A DNA stretch of 56,272 nucleotides, taken from assembly GCA_003132525.1 (NCBI GenBank), contig PKXZ01000026.1, positions 46,717 through 102,988 on the forward strand, read 5' to 3'. The position numbers and the translations under genes are program-made. The DNA comes from Candidatus Dormiibacterota bacterium (GTDB taxonomy: Bacteria > Chloroflexota > Dormibacteria > Aeolococcales > Aeolococcaceae). The notes below the pieces were generated by a model. The model did not search any database, was not told the DNA's origin, and saw only the letters and a list, made by a program, of their open reading frames with translations. Positions 44,075-52,994 of this stretch are shown in pieces; the stretch's first letter is position 1; the number at the start of each line of letters is the position of its first letter.

Positions 44075-46051
44075 TCAAGGAACACGCGGGTCGTTGTCGA
44101 TCTGCCACGCAAACGCCATCGGTGTCGCGGCAGTCAGATCGAGTGCGGGCTCATCGGTCGACCACGACTGCACGTTGTCCTGGTACACGGCCGTCGCGCT
44201 GTTGAACTGCGCAAAAGTGTCGACGCCGTTGGCGGGGCACCGGCGCATACCCGCGACAACACCGGTGGCAGCGAAGGAGTTCGGGCCTTCGACTGCCGCA
44301 CCGACGAGCACCGGGGCTGTGCCGTTGCGCGACCCCACGAGGTTCGCGACCTGGTGCTGCATGCAGTCCGGGAAGGTGCTGCCGTCGCCGACGATGAGCG
44401 AGGTCCCCCACGCGTTGGCGCCGAGGATGTTGCCGAGCCAGCGTGAATCGTCGCGAGCGAATTCGTCGGTACCCGTGAGCTCGTCGTACTCCGCGGCCAT
44501 CACCACCAGGCCCGCGCCGTGGCTCGTGGTGTCGAACGTATCCCACGGGAATCCGAATCCGAACGGGTCGGAGTTGCTCTGCGTGACTGCCTTGTCGAGC
44601 TGCTTGCGGAGGTCGCCGAGCAGTTGCGCCCTGGTCACCTCGAGACCGCCCGGATTTCCGGCGTGTTCGATGGCGTTGTACAGCTCGAAGTGCGCCAGTC
44701 CGGTGACGTCGTACAGATTGAGCGTGTCGGCTGCGTCGTTGGGCCCGGTGATGTACGCGTGCGCCCAATGTGCGGCCTGCCGTAGGTAATACATCGCGTT
44801 TGTGTTGGGCATTCCGGCGGGCACCGGGCCTGCCGACAACGCATCGTAGATTTCCGTCGCTCCCCATTCGAGATCGTCGCGCCATTCCTTCTCAGGGTAG
44901 AAGTCGTAAGGAATCGCGGTCTGCAGCTGTCCGGGGTGCGTGTCCGCGAGGGCGAACACATCCTCGGCGTCCTTGAGGCAGGTCGCGGCCTGCTTCGGCT
45001 CAGTGACGCGGTCGAGCTGGTAGCACAGCGCGAAGTCGGCCGCGAGCCGTCCCGCGATGTTGGGGCTGACCAACGACCCCGGTGGTCCCGCCCGGAAGAC
45101 CGGACGGTTGCGGATGTATCGATCCTCGGGATTGGTGCCACCGTACGTGTCGTCCGCCTGAGGCAGCCGCCAGATGTCGTGGTCGCCGACGATGGCATTG
45201 TTGCCCTCGCCGATGCCGACCTGCAGGTAGAGCGTCTTGGTGCTGTCGTTCCACATGTTCTCGAGCCAGCTCAGGCCGAAGGCCGCCTCGGCGCTGTAGT
45301 TGGCGGTGGCCGATCCGGGTCCGAGCTGATTCGGGAAGTCGCGGACGTCGGTCTCCATCATGCCCACGACGTAGCTGATGGTCTCGGTGAACTTCAGATA
45401 GTCACCCGCGTCCCACCAGCCACCTGCGGCGTCGACGGTCACGCCGAGCGAGGTCAGGTCACCCTTGAAGTTGCCGTTGCTGTCGACCTTGGGGATGAGA
45501 TACGTCATCGCATCCTCATCGTTGAGGTGCCCTGGCTCGTTGCGCAGCGCGGATGGGATGAAGTCGGGACCGTCGCGCTCGTTCTCATAGAACGACAGCG
45601 AATTCGCCATCGCGGTCGCGTAGACCCGGGCCGGCGTATCGATGCGAAACACCGGCGAGCGCACCTGCATCGACCCGTCGCTCACGACGATGTGGAACGA
45701 ACCCTCACGGTGGAGAAGGTTGAAGTCGAGCGCGTACACATGGTTGTAGGTGGTGCTCCACGCTCCCTGGTCGGCACCGATGCCTGACGAGTACGCGACA
45801 TCGCCCCGCGAATCCACGACACGGAACACCGCTCCCGGCTCTGCCGCCGCTGTCATCAGGTACGCGCGCTTGGTTGCCGTGGTGGCGTAGCCGACCTGGT
45901 CCACGCGGACCTGGGCTCGAGCCGAAGTCGGCGCTGCCTCGGCGGCGTTGATCGGGATGAGCGCCGGCACCGTGACCAGCAAGGAAGCGGCGACCATCAA
46001 CACGCGCCGTGCGGTCGATCCGGGGCGTCGCGGTCGCAGTCGTGTAGGCAT
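44075..46051 (-). CDS. Secreted glycoside hydrolase family 9 enzyme (cellulase-type)
   Basis: A 658-residue exported GH9. A signal peptide (cleavage near AEAAP) is followed by an N-terminal Ig-like CelD-N domain (~47-138) and the (alpha/alpha)6 barrel. Catalytic-base aspartates are in GGWWDAGDYLKF (D214, D217). The acid Glu is E634 in the C-terminal STDEPALDLTA block, with WGTSLIVGDG before it. GH9 is mostly endo-beta-1,4-glucanase but includes exo-glucosaminidases. Its stop is 63 bases upstream of the ROK operon; it may read into it. A palindrome covers the region just before its ATG. Confidence 0.92.
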   Translation of the reverse strand: MPTRLRPRRPGSTARRVLMVAASLLVTVPALIPINAAEAAPTSARAQVRVDQVGYATTATKRAYLMTAAAEPGAVFRVVDSRGDVAYSSGIGADQGAWSTTYNHVYALDFNLLHREGSFHIVVSDGSMQVRSPVFRIDTPARVYATAMANSLSFYENERDGPDFIPSALRNEPGHLNDEDAMTYLIPKVDSNGNFKGDLTSLGVTVDAAGGWWDAGDYLKFTETISYVVGMMETDVRDFPNQLGPGSATANYSAEAAFGLSWLENMWNDSTKTLYLQVGIGEGNNAIVGDHDIWRLPQADDTYGGTNPEDRYIRNRPVFRAGPPGSLVSPNIAGRLAADFALCYQLDRVTEPKQAATCLKDAEDVFALADTHPGQLQTAIPYDFYPEKEWRDDLEWGATEIYDALSAGPVPAGMPNTNAMYYLRQAAHWAHAYITGPNDAADTLNLYDVTGLAHFELYNAIEHAGNPGGLEVTRAQLLGDLRKQLDKAVTQSNSDPFGFGFPWDTFDTTSHGAGLVVMAAEYDELTGTDEFARDDSRWLGNILGANAWGTSLIVGDGSTFPDCMQHQVANLVGSRNGTAPVLVGAAVEGPNSFAATGVVAGMRRCPANGVDTFAQFNSATAVYQDNVQSWSTDEPALDLTAATPMAFAWQIDNDPRVP

Positions 46052-46053
46052 GG

Positions 46054-46070
46054 TTAGGAATTCTTCCTAT
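46054..46070. promoter_or_regulatory. ROK operator-like site B, upstream of GH9
   Basis: TTAGGAATTCTTCCTAT contains the perfect inverted repeat TAGGAA-N3-TTCCTA. It ends 2 bases from the GH9 start codon (46051), so a bound repressor would cover the translation start and the promoter region. Confidence 0.55.
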
Positions 46071-46172
46071 CGGTTGGCCCGATGTCAAGCGGCGTGGTGA
46101 ACCTCCACGGCAGAAGGCGGGACGATGATCTGGATCTTGTCAGCACCAAATGGTTGACCACCGCGCCGATGT

Positions 46173-46189
46173 TAAGGTAGCTTTCCTAT
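46173..46189. promoter_or_regulatory. ROK operator-like site C, upstream of the ABC operon
   Basis: TAAGGTAGCTTTCCTAT matches site B at 12 of 17 positions, with half sites AAGGTA and TTCCTA separated by 3 bases. It lies about 70 bases upstream of the binding-protein start. A possible -35 TTGACC (46154) and -10 TAGCTT (46178) with an 18-base spacer would place the motif over the -10. Confidence 0.5.
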
Positions 46190-46259
46190 AAATTACCGGC
46201 CGCGGATCATCTCTCACTCCACCGCACGGTGGTAGCCCCAGACTTCGGAGGAAACCCGG

Positions 46260-47978
46260 ATGGTATGGACGTGGCGACCGAACACACGGCGCATGAGGCC
46301 GATGACCCTGCTGGTCGTGGCCGGCGTCCTTGCCGCAGCGTGTGGCTCCACCTCATCGACGACGAGCGGCGGAACTGCAAACACCGGCAAGGTGGGCGGC
46401 AAGCTGCTCATCGACAACGAGAGCGGGAGCACCTGGACCTGCCAGTTCAACCCGTTCAACCCGTCGGTGAACATCACGTCGATCGGCTTCATCTACGAAC
46501 CTCTCGAGTTCATCAATATCCTCGAGACGAATGCCGATGGCACCCCGAAGGTGACTCCGTGGCTCGCAACAGGATCGAGTTGGAGCAACGGCTTCATGAC
46601 GCTGACCATGACCATCCGGTCGGGTGTCAAGTGGAGCGACGGCTCGCCGTTCACGGCCAATGACGTTCTGTATACCTTCGACGCCCTGAAGGCGGACCCG
46701 GCACTCGATCTCAACGCGCTCTGGTCGGTGGATAGCGGACCGCTCACCAACGTCGCGCTCCAAGGGAGCAACCAGGTCGTCTTCACCTTCAACGCACCGG
46801 CGCAGTCGTACTTCTACTACGTCGCCGATCAGACTCCGATCATTCCGCAGCACATCTGGAGCACGCTCGACCAGACGAAGCTGGACACCTACGCCGACAC
46901 AACACCCGTCGGCACCGGCCCGTATCTGATGTCGAACTGCTCGCAGGACAACATCAAGTACCTGCGCAACACGTCCTACTGGCAGAGCAAGCCGGGACAT
47001 CCGGTTCCCCAGGTGGCAGAGGTCGACTACCCCGCGTTCCTCAGCAACACATCGGCCAACCTCTACCTCGCCCAGGGTGAGGCCCAGTGGGGCGCCCAGT
47101 ACATTCCCAACATCCAGTCGTACTACATCAGCAAGAGCCCCTCGACGCGCCACTACTGGTTCCCGCCGACGCTCAACGTCTCGCTCTTCCCCAATCTGAA
47201 CAACCCGCTGCTCGGCAACCTGGCGGTTCGCCAGGCGATCTCGATGGCGATCGATCGCTCGCAGGTCTCGCAGCGCGGTGAGAGCGGATACGAGCCTCCC
47301 GCGAACCAGACCGGCATCGTCCTGCCCACATACAAGGCGTGGTACGAGAAATCGCTCGACACGACGACCTATAGCCCGTCCAAGGCGGAGTCGACGCTCC
47401 AGGCGGCCGGGTTCACCAAGGGCTCCGATGGGATCTACGCGAACGCGCAGGGTCAGAAGCTGTCCTTCACCATCAAGACGATCAGCGGCTACACCGACTG
47501 GGACGCCTCGCTCCAAGTGATCACCGAGGAGCTCAAAGCCGTGGGCATCCAGGTGACCGTCCAGGACGAGGACAGCACGCCGTATACCAACGACACCCAG
47601 AACGGCAATTTCCAGCTCGCATATGGGGAGATGCCGGTGGCCGGCCCGGGCCCCTACTACGAGCTCCGGCCGATGCTCTTCAGCGGCAGCATCGGCTCCA
47701 CCAACTACGAGCGCTACAAGTCGAGCTCAACGGACGCGCTCTTCAACCAGTACTCCGGCGCGACGCCCGCTCAGCAGTTGCAGATCATCCATCAGATCTC
47801 AGCTGTCATGGCCCAGGATCTCCCCGTGATACCGGTGGTCGAGGGCGTCGACTGGTACCAGTACGACACGACGAGCTTCGGAGGCTGGCCGACCCCGTCC
47901 AATCCCTACGCACAGCCTCCGGTCTGGGCGACGCCCGATAACGGAATGGTCCTCACGCAACTCTATCCGGTGAGCTAG
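46260..47978 (+). CDS. ABC transporter solute-binding lipoprotein, family 5 (Dpp/Opp-type)
   Basis: A 572-residue lipoprotein with lipobox LAAACGS (Cys28) and the SBP_bac_5 fold: LTMTIRSGVKWSDGSPFTA near 110-130, NPLLGNLAVRQAISMAIDRSQV near 320-340. A good GGAGG precedes the ATG. Family 5 proteins bind peptides, but a subset bind beta-oligosaccharides such as cellobiose, mannobiose and chitobiose. The divergent GH9 gene and the sugar operon favour an oligosaccharide here. It is the first gene of a five-gene operon. Confidence 0.92.
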   Translation: MVWTWRPNTRRMRPMTLLVVAGVLAAACGSTSSTTSGGTANTGKVGGKLLIDNESGSTWTCQFNPFNPSVNITSIGFIYEPLEFINILETNADGTPKVTPWLATGSSWSNGFMTLTMTIRSGVKWSDGSPFTANDVLYTFDALKADPALDLNALWSVDSGPLTNVALQGSNQVVFTFNAPAQSYFYYVADQTPIIPQHIWSTLDQTKLDTYADTTPVGTGPYLMSNCSQDNIKYLRNTSYWQSKPGHPVPQVAEVDYPAFLSNTSANLYLAQGEAQWGAQYIPNIQSYYISKSPSTRHYWFPPTLNVSLFPNLNNPLLGNLAVRQAISMAIDRSQVSQRGESGYEPPANQTGIVLPTYKAWYEKSLDTTTYSPSKAESTLQAAGFTKGSDGIYANAQGQKLSFTIKTISGYTDWDASLQVITEELKAVGIQVTVQDEDSTPYTNDTQNGNFQLAYGEMPVAGPGPYYELRPMLFSGSIGSTNYERYKSSSTDALFNQYSGATPAQQLQIIHQISAVMAQDLPVIPVVEGVDWYQYDTTSFGGWPTPSNPYAQPPVWATPDNGMVLTQLYPVS

Positions 47979-48020
47979 CGTAGTCCCGATGCGCAGGGTC
48001 AAGGCGCGGCCGACGCGGCG

Positions 48021-48992
48021 GTGAAGTACGTCTCCCGTCGCGTCGGCTTATTCCTCATCACGCTCTGGGCGGCGCTCACGGTCAACTTCATCATCCCGCG
48101 GGTCATGCCGGGCAATGAGGCAACCGCGGTGCTGGCCACATTCCGCGACGTCAACCCGGCAGCGTTGCATGCGCTGCAGATCGAGTTCGGCGTCAACGTC
48201 CATCAGAACATCCTCCTGACATATGTTCAGTACATCGGGAACTGCCTCACCGGTCAGTTCGGCCTCACGGCGCAACGGGTCCCGGTGCTGACCGAAATCA
48301 TCAGCAAGCTGCCCTGGACGCTGGGGCTGGTCGGTGTCACGACCATCATCGCGTTCGCCATCGGAACGCTCGTCGGCGTCCTCGGCGCGTGGCGGCGCGG
48401 CGGCAAGCTCGACGGTCTCCTTCCTCCAATGCTCTTCATCGTCGCGTCGTTTCCGGTGTTCTTCGTCGGGTTGCTCTTGCTCTATGTGTTCGCGGTGACG
48501 CTCAACTGGCTTCCGCTCAGCTCCAACTACAGCATCGGCCTCGAGCCGTCGCTGTCGTTGTCGTTCATCGGAGATGTTCTCGTCCATGCGGTGCTCCCCG
48601 GCCTCAGCCTCGTCGTGGTGACAGCCGGGCTCTGGATCTACTCGATGCGCAACAACATGATCACCACGCTGGCCGAGGACTACGTGAAGATGGGTCGCGC
48701 CAAGGGGCTGCGCAGCTGGCGGATCATGGTCGACTACGCCGCGCGCAACGCGATCCTTCCCAATCTGACGGGATTCGCCATGCAACTGGGATACGTCCTC
48801 GGCGGGTCGATCCTGGTTGAGTACACCTTCTCGTACCCCGGACTGGGATATCTCTTCTACACCAGCACGACCGACCACGATCTGCCGCTGATGCAGGCCC
48901 TGTTCCTCGTGTACACGCTTGCGGTGCTCGTGTGCGTGCTGCTCGCGGACCTGGCCACCGCCGGGTTGGATCCGCGGACCCGTGATGCGTAG
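48021..48992 (+). CDS. ABC transporter permease (DppB-like)
   Basis: A 323-residue permease with about six membrane helices. The N-terminus VSRRVGLFLITLWAALTVNF and the EAA loop DYVKMGRAKGLRSWRIMVDYAARNAILP are diagnostic of the DppB/OppB class. The GTG start at 48021 follows the binding protein by 42 bases. It pairs with the DppC-like gene directly after it. Confidence 0.93.
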   Translation: MKYVSRRVGLFLITLWAALTVNFIIPRVMPGNEATAVLATFRDVNPAALHALQIEFGVNVHQNILLTYVQYIGNCLTGQFGLTAQRVPVLTEIISKLPWTLGLVGVTTIIAFAIGTLVGVLGAWRRGGKLDGLLPPMLFIVASFPVFFVGLLLLYVFAVTLNWLPLSSNYSIGLEPSLSLSFIGDVLVHAVLPGLSLVVVTAGLWIYSMRNNMITTLAEDYVKMGRAKGLRSWRIMVDYAARNAILPNLTGFAMQLGYVLGGSILVEYTFSYPGLGYLFYTSTTDHDLPLMQALFLVYTLAVLVCVLLADLATAGLDPRTRDA

Positions 48993-49004
48993 GCGGAAAA
49001 ATAT

Positions 49005-49940
49005 ATGAGCACAGCCACCATCGCCGCCGAAACGGAGCCGATCGAGGTGGTCGCCGGCACGCGTAGCCAGAGTGCCTTTGCGCGTTTCACGCGGGCCATC
49101 CTTCGCAACCGCAAGGCTTCCGCCGGGACGGTGATCCTCCTGATTCTCGTCCTACTCGCCATCTTTCCCGGCGTCATTGCGCGTGATGATCCCGAGGCGG
49201 CCATCTACGGTCAGAACCTCGGTCCGTCAGCGCAGCATCTGCTCGGTACAACGCAGCTCGGGCAGGATGTTTTCTCACAGCTGATCTGGGGCACTCGCCT
49301 TACGCTGATCGTGACCGTCGTGGTCAGCGCGCTCGCCACGGTCATCTCCATGGTCATCGGGGTCAGCGCCGCGTACATCGGCGGCCTCACCGATCGCTCC
49401 CTCTCCCTGCTCACCGACATCTTCCTGATCATCCCGACGTTGCCGCTCCTGATCGTGCTCGCCTCGTACCTTCCTCCTGGCTCGGTCACCATGATCGTGG
49501 TGCTCACCCTCACGAGCTGGGCGTTCCAGGCCCGGCAGCTGCGGTCGCAGGGACTTTCGCTGCGCGCCCGCGATTTCCTTTCGGCGGCGAAGGTGCGAGG
49601 CGAACGCACCTCGTACATCATCTTCGTCGAGATCATCCCGACGATGACGTCGCTGATCGTCGCGTCATTCCTCGGACTCTCCGTGTTCGTGGTCGGGTTC
49701 GCCGCCGGCCTCCAGTTCCTCGGTCTCGGCAACAGCACGGAACTGACCTGGGGAACGATGCTGTATTACGCGCAGCAGGGCGGCGCACTCGAGGCCGGGA
49801 ATGCTTGGTGGGCGTTGGCGCCCGGCGCGGCGGTCGCCTTCATGGGAGCCGGCTTCGCGCTTGTCAACTACGCCTTCGACGAGATCGGCAATCCCGCGCT
49901 GCGGCCGGTGAGAAAGCGACGTGCCAGAACCACTGCTTGA
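49005..49940 (+). CDS. ABC transporter permease (DppC-like)
   Basis: A 311-residue permease with an N-terminal cytoplasmic segment, an OppC-type first helix region (NRKASAGTVILLILVLLAIF) and the EAA loop (RARDFLSAAKVRGERTSYIIFVEIIP). HLLGTTQLGQDVFSQLIWGTRLTL is the conserved OppC motif. A purine-rich site (GGCGGAAAAAT) sits before the ATG. Its 3' end overlaps the DppD-like start by 20 bases. Confidence 0.93.
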   Translation: MSTATIAAETEPIEVVAGTRSQSAFARFTRAILRNRKASAGTVILLILVLLAIFPGVIARDDPEAAIYGQNLGPSAQHLLGTTQLGQDVFSQLIWGTRLTLIVTVVVSALATVISMVIGVSAAYIGGLTDRSLSLLTDIFLIIPTLPLLIVLASYLPPGSVTMIVVLTLTSWAFQARQLRSQGLSLRARDFLSAAKVRGERTSYIIFVEIIPTMTSLIVASFLGLSVFVVGFAAGLQFLGLGNSTELTWGTMLYYAQQGGALEAGNAWWALAPGAAVAFMGAGFALVNYAFDEIGNPALRPVRKRRARTTA

Positions 49941-50904
49941 AGTCGAGAACCTGTCGGTCTCCTACCTCACGGACACGGCGGACATCCGGGCGGTGGAGAA
50001 GGTCAACCTGAGCGTCCAGGCGGGCGAATTCCTTGGCATCGTGGGCGAATCCGGCTGTGGAAAGTCAACGCTGCTCTTCGCAATCGCGCAGCTGCTGTCG
50101 CCGCCCGCTGAGGTTACTTCGGGGCGGGTCGTGTTCCGAGGCCAGGACCTTGTCCGCCTGACCGACAACGAGCTCCGGCTCGTGCGCTGGCGGGATTACT
50201 CGGTGGTGATGCAGAGCGCCATGAATGCGCTCAACCCGATGAAGAGCATTGGCGCGCAGTTCAAGGACACGATGCGCGCACATGAGCGGGTGTCCGCGAA
50301 TGCCATCCGAACTCGATCGGCCGAGGTGCTGCATCTGGTCGGCATCGACGCGACACACCTCGAGAGCTACCCCCATCAGCTGAGTGGCGGCATGCGCCAG
50401 CGAGCGATGATCGCTATGGCGCTGCTCTTCACGCCGCAACTGGTGATCATGGACGAGCCCACGTCAGCGCTCGACGTCGTGGCGCAACGCTCGCTGATGA
50501 CGCAGATCAAGGAACTGCAGCAGAAGCTCGGCTTCGCGGTCATGTTCGTGACCCACGACATGTCGGTCATCGCCAATTACTCGGACCGGCTGATGGTCAT
50601 GTACGCCGGTCAGGTGGCCGAGATCGGTGCGACCAGATCGATCTTCGAGCGACCGCTGCACCCATACAGCAAGGGGCTCCTGGATGCGTTTCCATCGGTC
50701 CGCGGTCCACGCCGGCCGCTCACCGGCATCCCCGGAAGCCCACCGGATCTCGGCCGCCCACCCACGGGGTGCCGCTTCCATCCCCGGTGCAGCGAGGTGA
50801 TGACGCAGTGCCTCACCACCGAGCCCGAGCTGTTCTCCGTTGAGGCCACGGAGGTGCGCTGCCTCCTGTACGCGGACAGCGCCGAGCCGGCGGTGGCGCG
50901 ATGA
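49921..50904 (+). CDS. ABC transporter ATP-binding protein (DppD-like)
   Basis: A 327-residue ATPase. Walker A is GESGCGKST, the signature LSGGMRQR, Walker B LVIMDEPTSALD, and the switch His lies in FVTHDMSV. The C-terminal oligopeptide extension carries the GCRFHPRC-type Cys set typical of the Dpp/Opp ATPases. The start is a GTG at 49921 that overlaps the permease; its end overlaps the next gene by 4 bases (ATGA). Confidence 0.95.
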   Translation: MPEPLLEVENLSVSYLTDTADIRAVEKVNLSVQAGEFLGIVGESGCGKSTLLFAIAQLLSPPAEVTSGRVVFRGQDLVRLTDNELRLVRWRDYSVVMQSAMNALNPMKSIGAQFKDTMRAHERVSANAIRTRSAEVLHLVGIDATHLESYPHQLSGGMRQRAMIAMALLFTPQLVIMDEPTSALDVVAQRSLMTQIKELQQKLGFAVMFVTHDMSVIANYSDRLMVMYAGQVAEIGATRSIFERPLHPYSKGLLDAFPSVRGPRRPLTGIPGSPPDLGRPPTGCRFHPRCSEVMTQCLTTEPELFSVEATEVRCLLYADSAEPAVAR

Positions 50905-51980
50905 TCTCCACTCCGGCCACCGTCGCCGACGACAACGTGCTGCTCCGGACCACCGGTCTCACCCGGCACTTCCGCCTCGGTGGTCTGCTCTCGCGCCGGA
51001 TGCTCCACGCGGTCGACGACCTCGACATGGTCATCCATGAGCGTGAGATCGTGGCCCTTGTTGGAGAAAGCGGGAGCGGCAAGACCACCGTCGCCCGCCT
51101 CCTGGCGATGATCTATCCACCGACCCGCGGCGACATCCTCTACCGTGGGCGCTCCGTGCACAAGTTGCACTCGCGCAAGGACGTGCTCTGGTACCGGGGC
51201 GAGGTGCCGATGGTCTTCCAGGATCCGTACAGCGCGATGAATCCGGTGTTCCGTGTTGCCCATGGCGTGATGCGCAATCTCAAACTGCATCGCCGTGACC
51301 TTGACGGTGCGCAGCGACGCGAGGAAGCCGAGCGAGTTTTCGACATCGTGGGTCTCAACCCCGCGGCCGACATGCTCCGAAAGTTTCCGTATGAGATGAG
51401 CGGTGGCCAGCGCCAGCGTGTCGGCTTCGCCCAGGCGCTCGCGGTCCGACCCAAGCTGATCCTTGCCGATGAGCCGGTGTCGATGCTCGACGTCTCGATC
51501 CGCGCAGGGATCCTCAACATGATGGCCCGGCTGCGTGCCGAGGAAGAGACGTCGATCCTCTACATCACGCACGACATCGCGAGCGCACGCTACGTCGCCG
51601 ATCGGATCATCGTGATGTATGCGGGGCATGCGGTCGAACAGGGACCCACCGAGGTCGTGCTCTCACGACCCAAACATCCATACACGCGACTCCTCCTCTC
51701 CGCAGTGCCCGACCCTCGCGAGAAGGCTGTGCCAGTCTCAGCGGACAGCGGGGAGCCGCCCCGTGTCATCGATCCCGGTGAGGGATGTCGCTTCCGGCAG
51801 CGGTGCCCTTACGCGATCGACAAGTGCGCAACAGTGACGCCATTGCCGAGGCCGATGGGTCCGGCACATGATGCCGCTTGCCATGTTGCCGTCCCCGACG
51901 TGGTGGATGGGGATGAGGCCGGGACTGCAGGTGAGTGGCGGAGGACACCCGCGCCCGCGGACCAGTCGCTGTTCGGGTGA
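50901..51980 (+). CDS. ABC transporter ATP-binding protein (DppF-like)
   Basis: A 359-residue ATPase. Walker A is GESGSGKTT, the signature MSGGQRQRV, Walker B LILADEPVSMLD, and the switch ITHDIASA. The oligopeptide C-terminal domain has the GCRFRQRCPYA Cys cluster. It forms a heterodimer with the DppD-like ATPase. It is the last gene of the operon and is followed by a weak hairpin. Confidence 0.95.
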   Translation: MISTPATVADDNVLLRTTGLTRHFRLGGLLSRRMLHAVDDLDMVIHEREIVALVGESGSGKTTVARLLAMIYPPTRGDILYRGRSVHKLHSRKDVLWYRGEVPMVFQDPYSAMNPVFRVAHGVMRNLKLHRRDLDGAQRREEAERVFDIVGLNPAADMLRKFPYEMSGGQRQRVGFAQALAVRPKLILADEPVSMLDVSIRAGILNMMARLRAEEETSILYITHDIASARYVADRIIVMYAGHAVEQGPTEVVLSRPKHPYTRLLLSAVPDPREKAVPVSADSGEPPRVIDPGEGCRFRQRCPYAIDKCATVTPLPRPMGPAHDAACHVAVPDVVDGDEAGTAGEWRRTPAPADQSLFG

Positions 51981-51981
51981 G

Positions 51982-52001
51982 ATGGGTCTAGGCACACCCA
52001 T
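51982..52001. terminator. Weak hairpin after the ABC operon
   Basis: ATGGGT-CTAGGCAC-ACCCAT is a 6-bp stem between convergent genes. It has no T tract, so a terminator role is uncertain. Confidence 0.3.
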
Positions 52002-52020
52002 GCGTCACCTCCATATACGC

Positions 52021-52821
52021 TCAACTCTTGGCGCTTGCGGCTGCATCAACGATGCTGCACAGCCTGCGCTTCTCCTCGGGGATGTCGTCGCCCAAACGAG
52101 CAGCGGCTACGACCGGCCTCCAGGCGGTGATGTCAGCACGCCGCACCATACTCGCGCGAATGTAGGCGGCAAACCAGCGCGCGCGGAATTCGCGGCGACC
52201 GCTCGCAATCACTGTCCGTCGCGTCGCGGGCAGTCCGGGCGGTGGAGAGCCGAGCTCCAGGATCAACGCTGTCCGTGCAGCATCTGCCGCGGCGTCACCG
52301 CGAGCAGCTCCCATCCAGTCAATTGCGATGGCGCCTCGAGTGCCCAAAATAACGTTGTCCGGGTGAAGGTCTCCATGGAGCAGGTGATCTCCGTTGGGGA
52401 GGGTCTCCAGCCGAGCCAGCGACCAGTCACGCGCGCGGCTCGACAGTTCGCCGGCGGACTCGATCCGCGATCGGAGCCGCTCGCGGAGCATCGGCAGCCC
52501 GACGCCGTCGCACGCGTGGATATCCGCTTGGAGTTGCGCTAGGCGTGTTGCGAGGGGCAGAACCTGCGAGGGATGGGCGGTGAACTCATCAAGCATCGAG
52601 GGTCCATCGACGCGTTCCAGGACCAGCCCTGTTCGTCCGTCCCGCTCGACGCGGCCGAGTAGGCGTGGTGCCGGAGCGTTCGCCGCGACGGCCGCGGCTG
52701 TGGCGTGCTCCTCCGCATCGATGAGGTGGATCGGCACCCAGTCGAAAAAGAGCTTGACCACAGCGCCATCGTTTTCGGCGAGAACCTGCGCGGTGCGCCC
52801 GACCCCCAGCACCTCACGCAT
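52021..52821 (-). CDS. Aminoglycoside phosphotransferase-fold kinase
   Basis: A 266-residue APH-family kinase. The catalytic loop is HGDLHPDNVILG and the metal motif IDWMGA. The N-lobe strand has VVKLFFDW with the nucleotide Lys, and LVLERVDGPSM is the hinge. It could phosphorylate an antibiotic, a sugar, choline or a similar small molecule; nothing points to resistance specifically. The start at 52821 was chosen by family alignment. It is convergent with the ABC operon and divergent from the esterase. Confidence 0.85.
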   Translation of the reverse strand: MREVLGVGRTAQVLAENDGAVVKLFFDWVPIHLIDAEEHATAAAVAANAPAPRLLGRVERDGRTGLVLERVDGPSMLDEFTAHPSQVLPLATRLAQLQADIHACDGVGLPMLRERLRSRIESAGELSSRARDWSLARLETLPNGDHLLHGDLHPDNVILGTRGAIAIDWMGAARGDAAADAARTALILELGSPPPGLPATRRTVIASGRREFRARWFAAYIRASMVRRADITAWRPVVAAARLGDDIPEEKRRLCSIVDAAASAKS

Positions 52822-52994
52822 GGTTGGGATCGTACTGGTGCGAGGCGAATGGCGGCAGAGCCCACAAAGCAGACGGGTTGACGCCACGGCGGCAGCGACC
52901 GGAGCCTGCGTACCTCTATCCTGCCGAATCGCGTCAAGGGATGCGGGGTGGCCTCGGAGAGCCGCCTCGATGTACCCCGTCAAGGAGTTCTACG

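Noticed and set aside
52021-52821. Aminoglycoside resistance gene
   Set aside because: Only the general APH kinase fold is evident; no subgroup motif or mobile context supports resistance.
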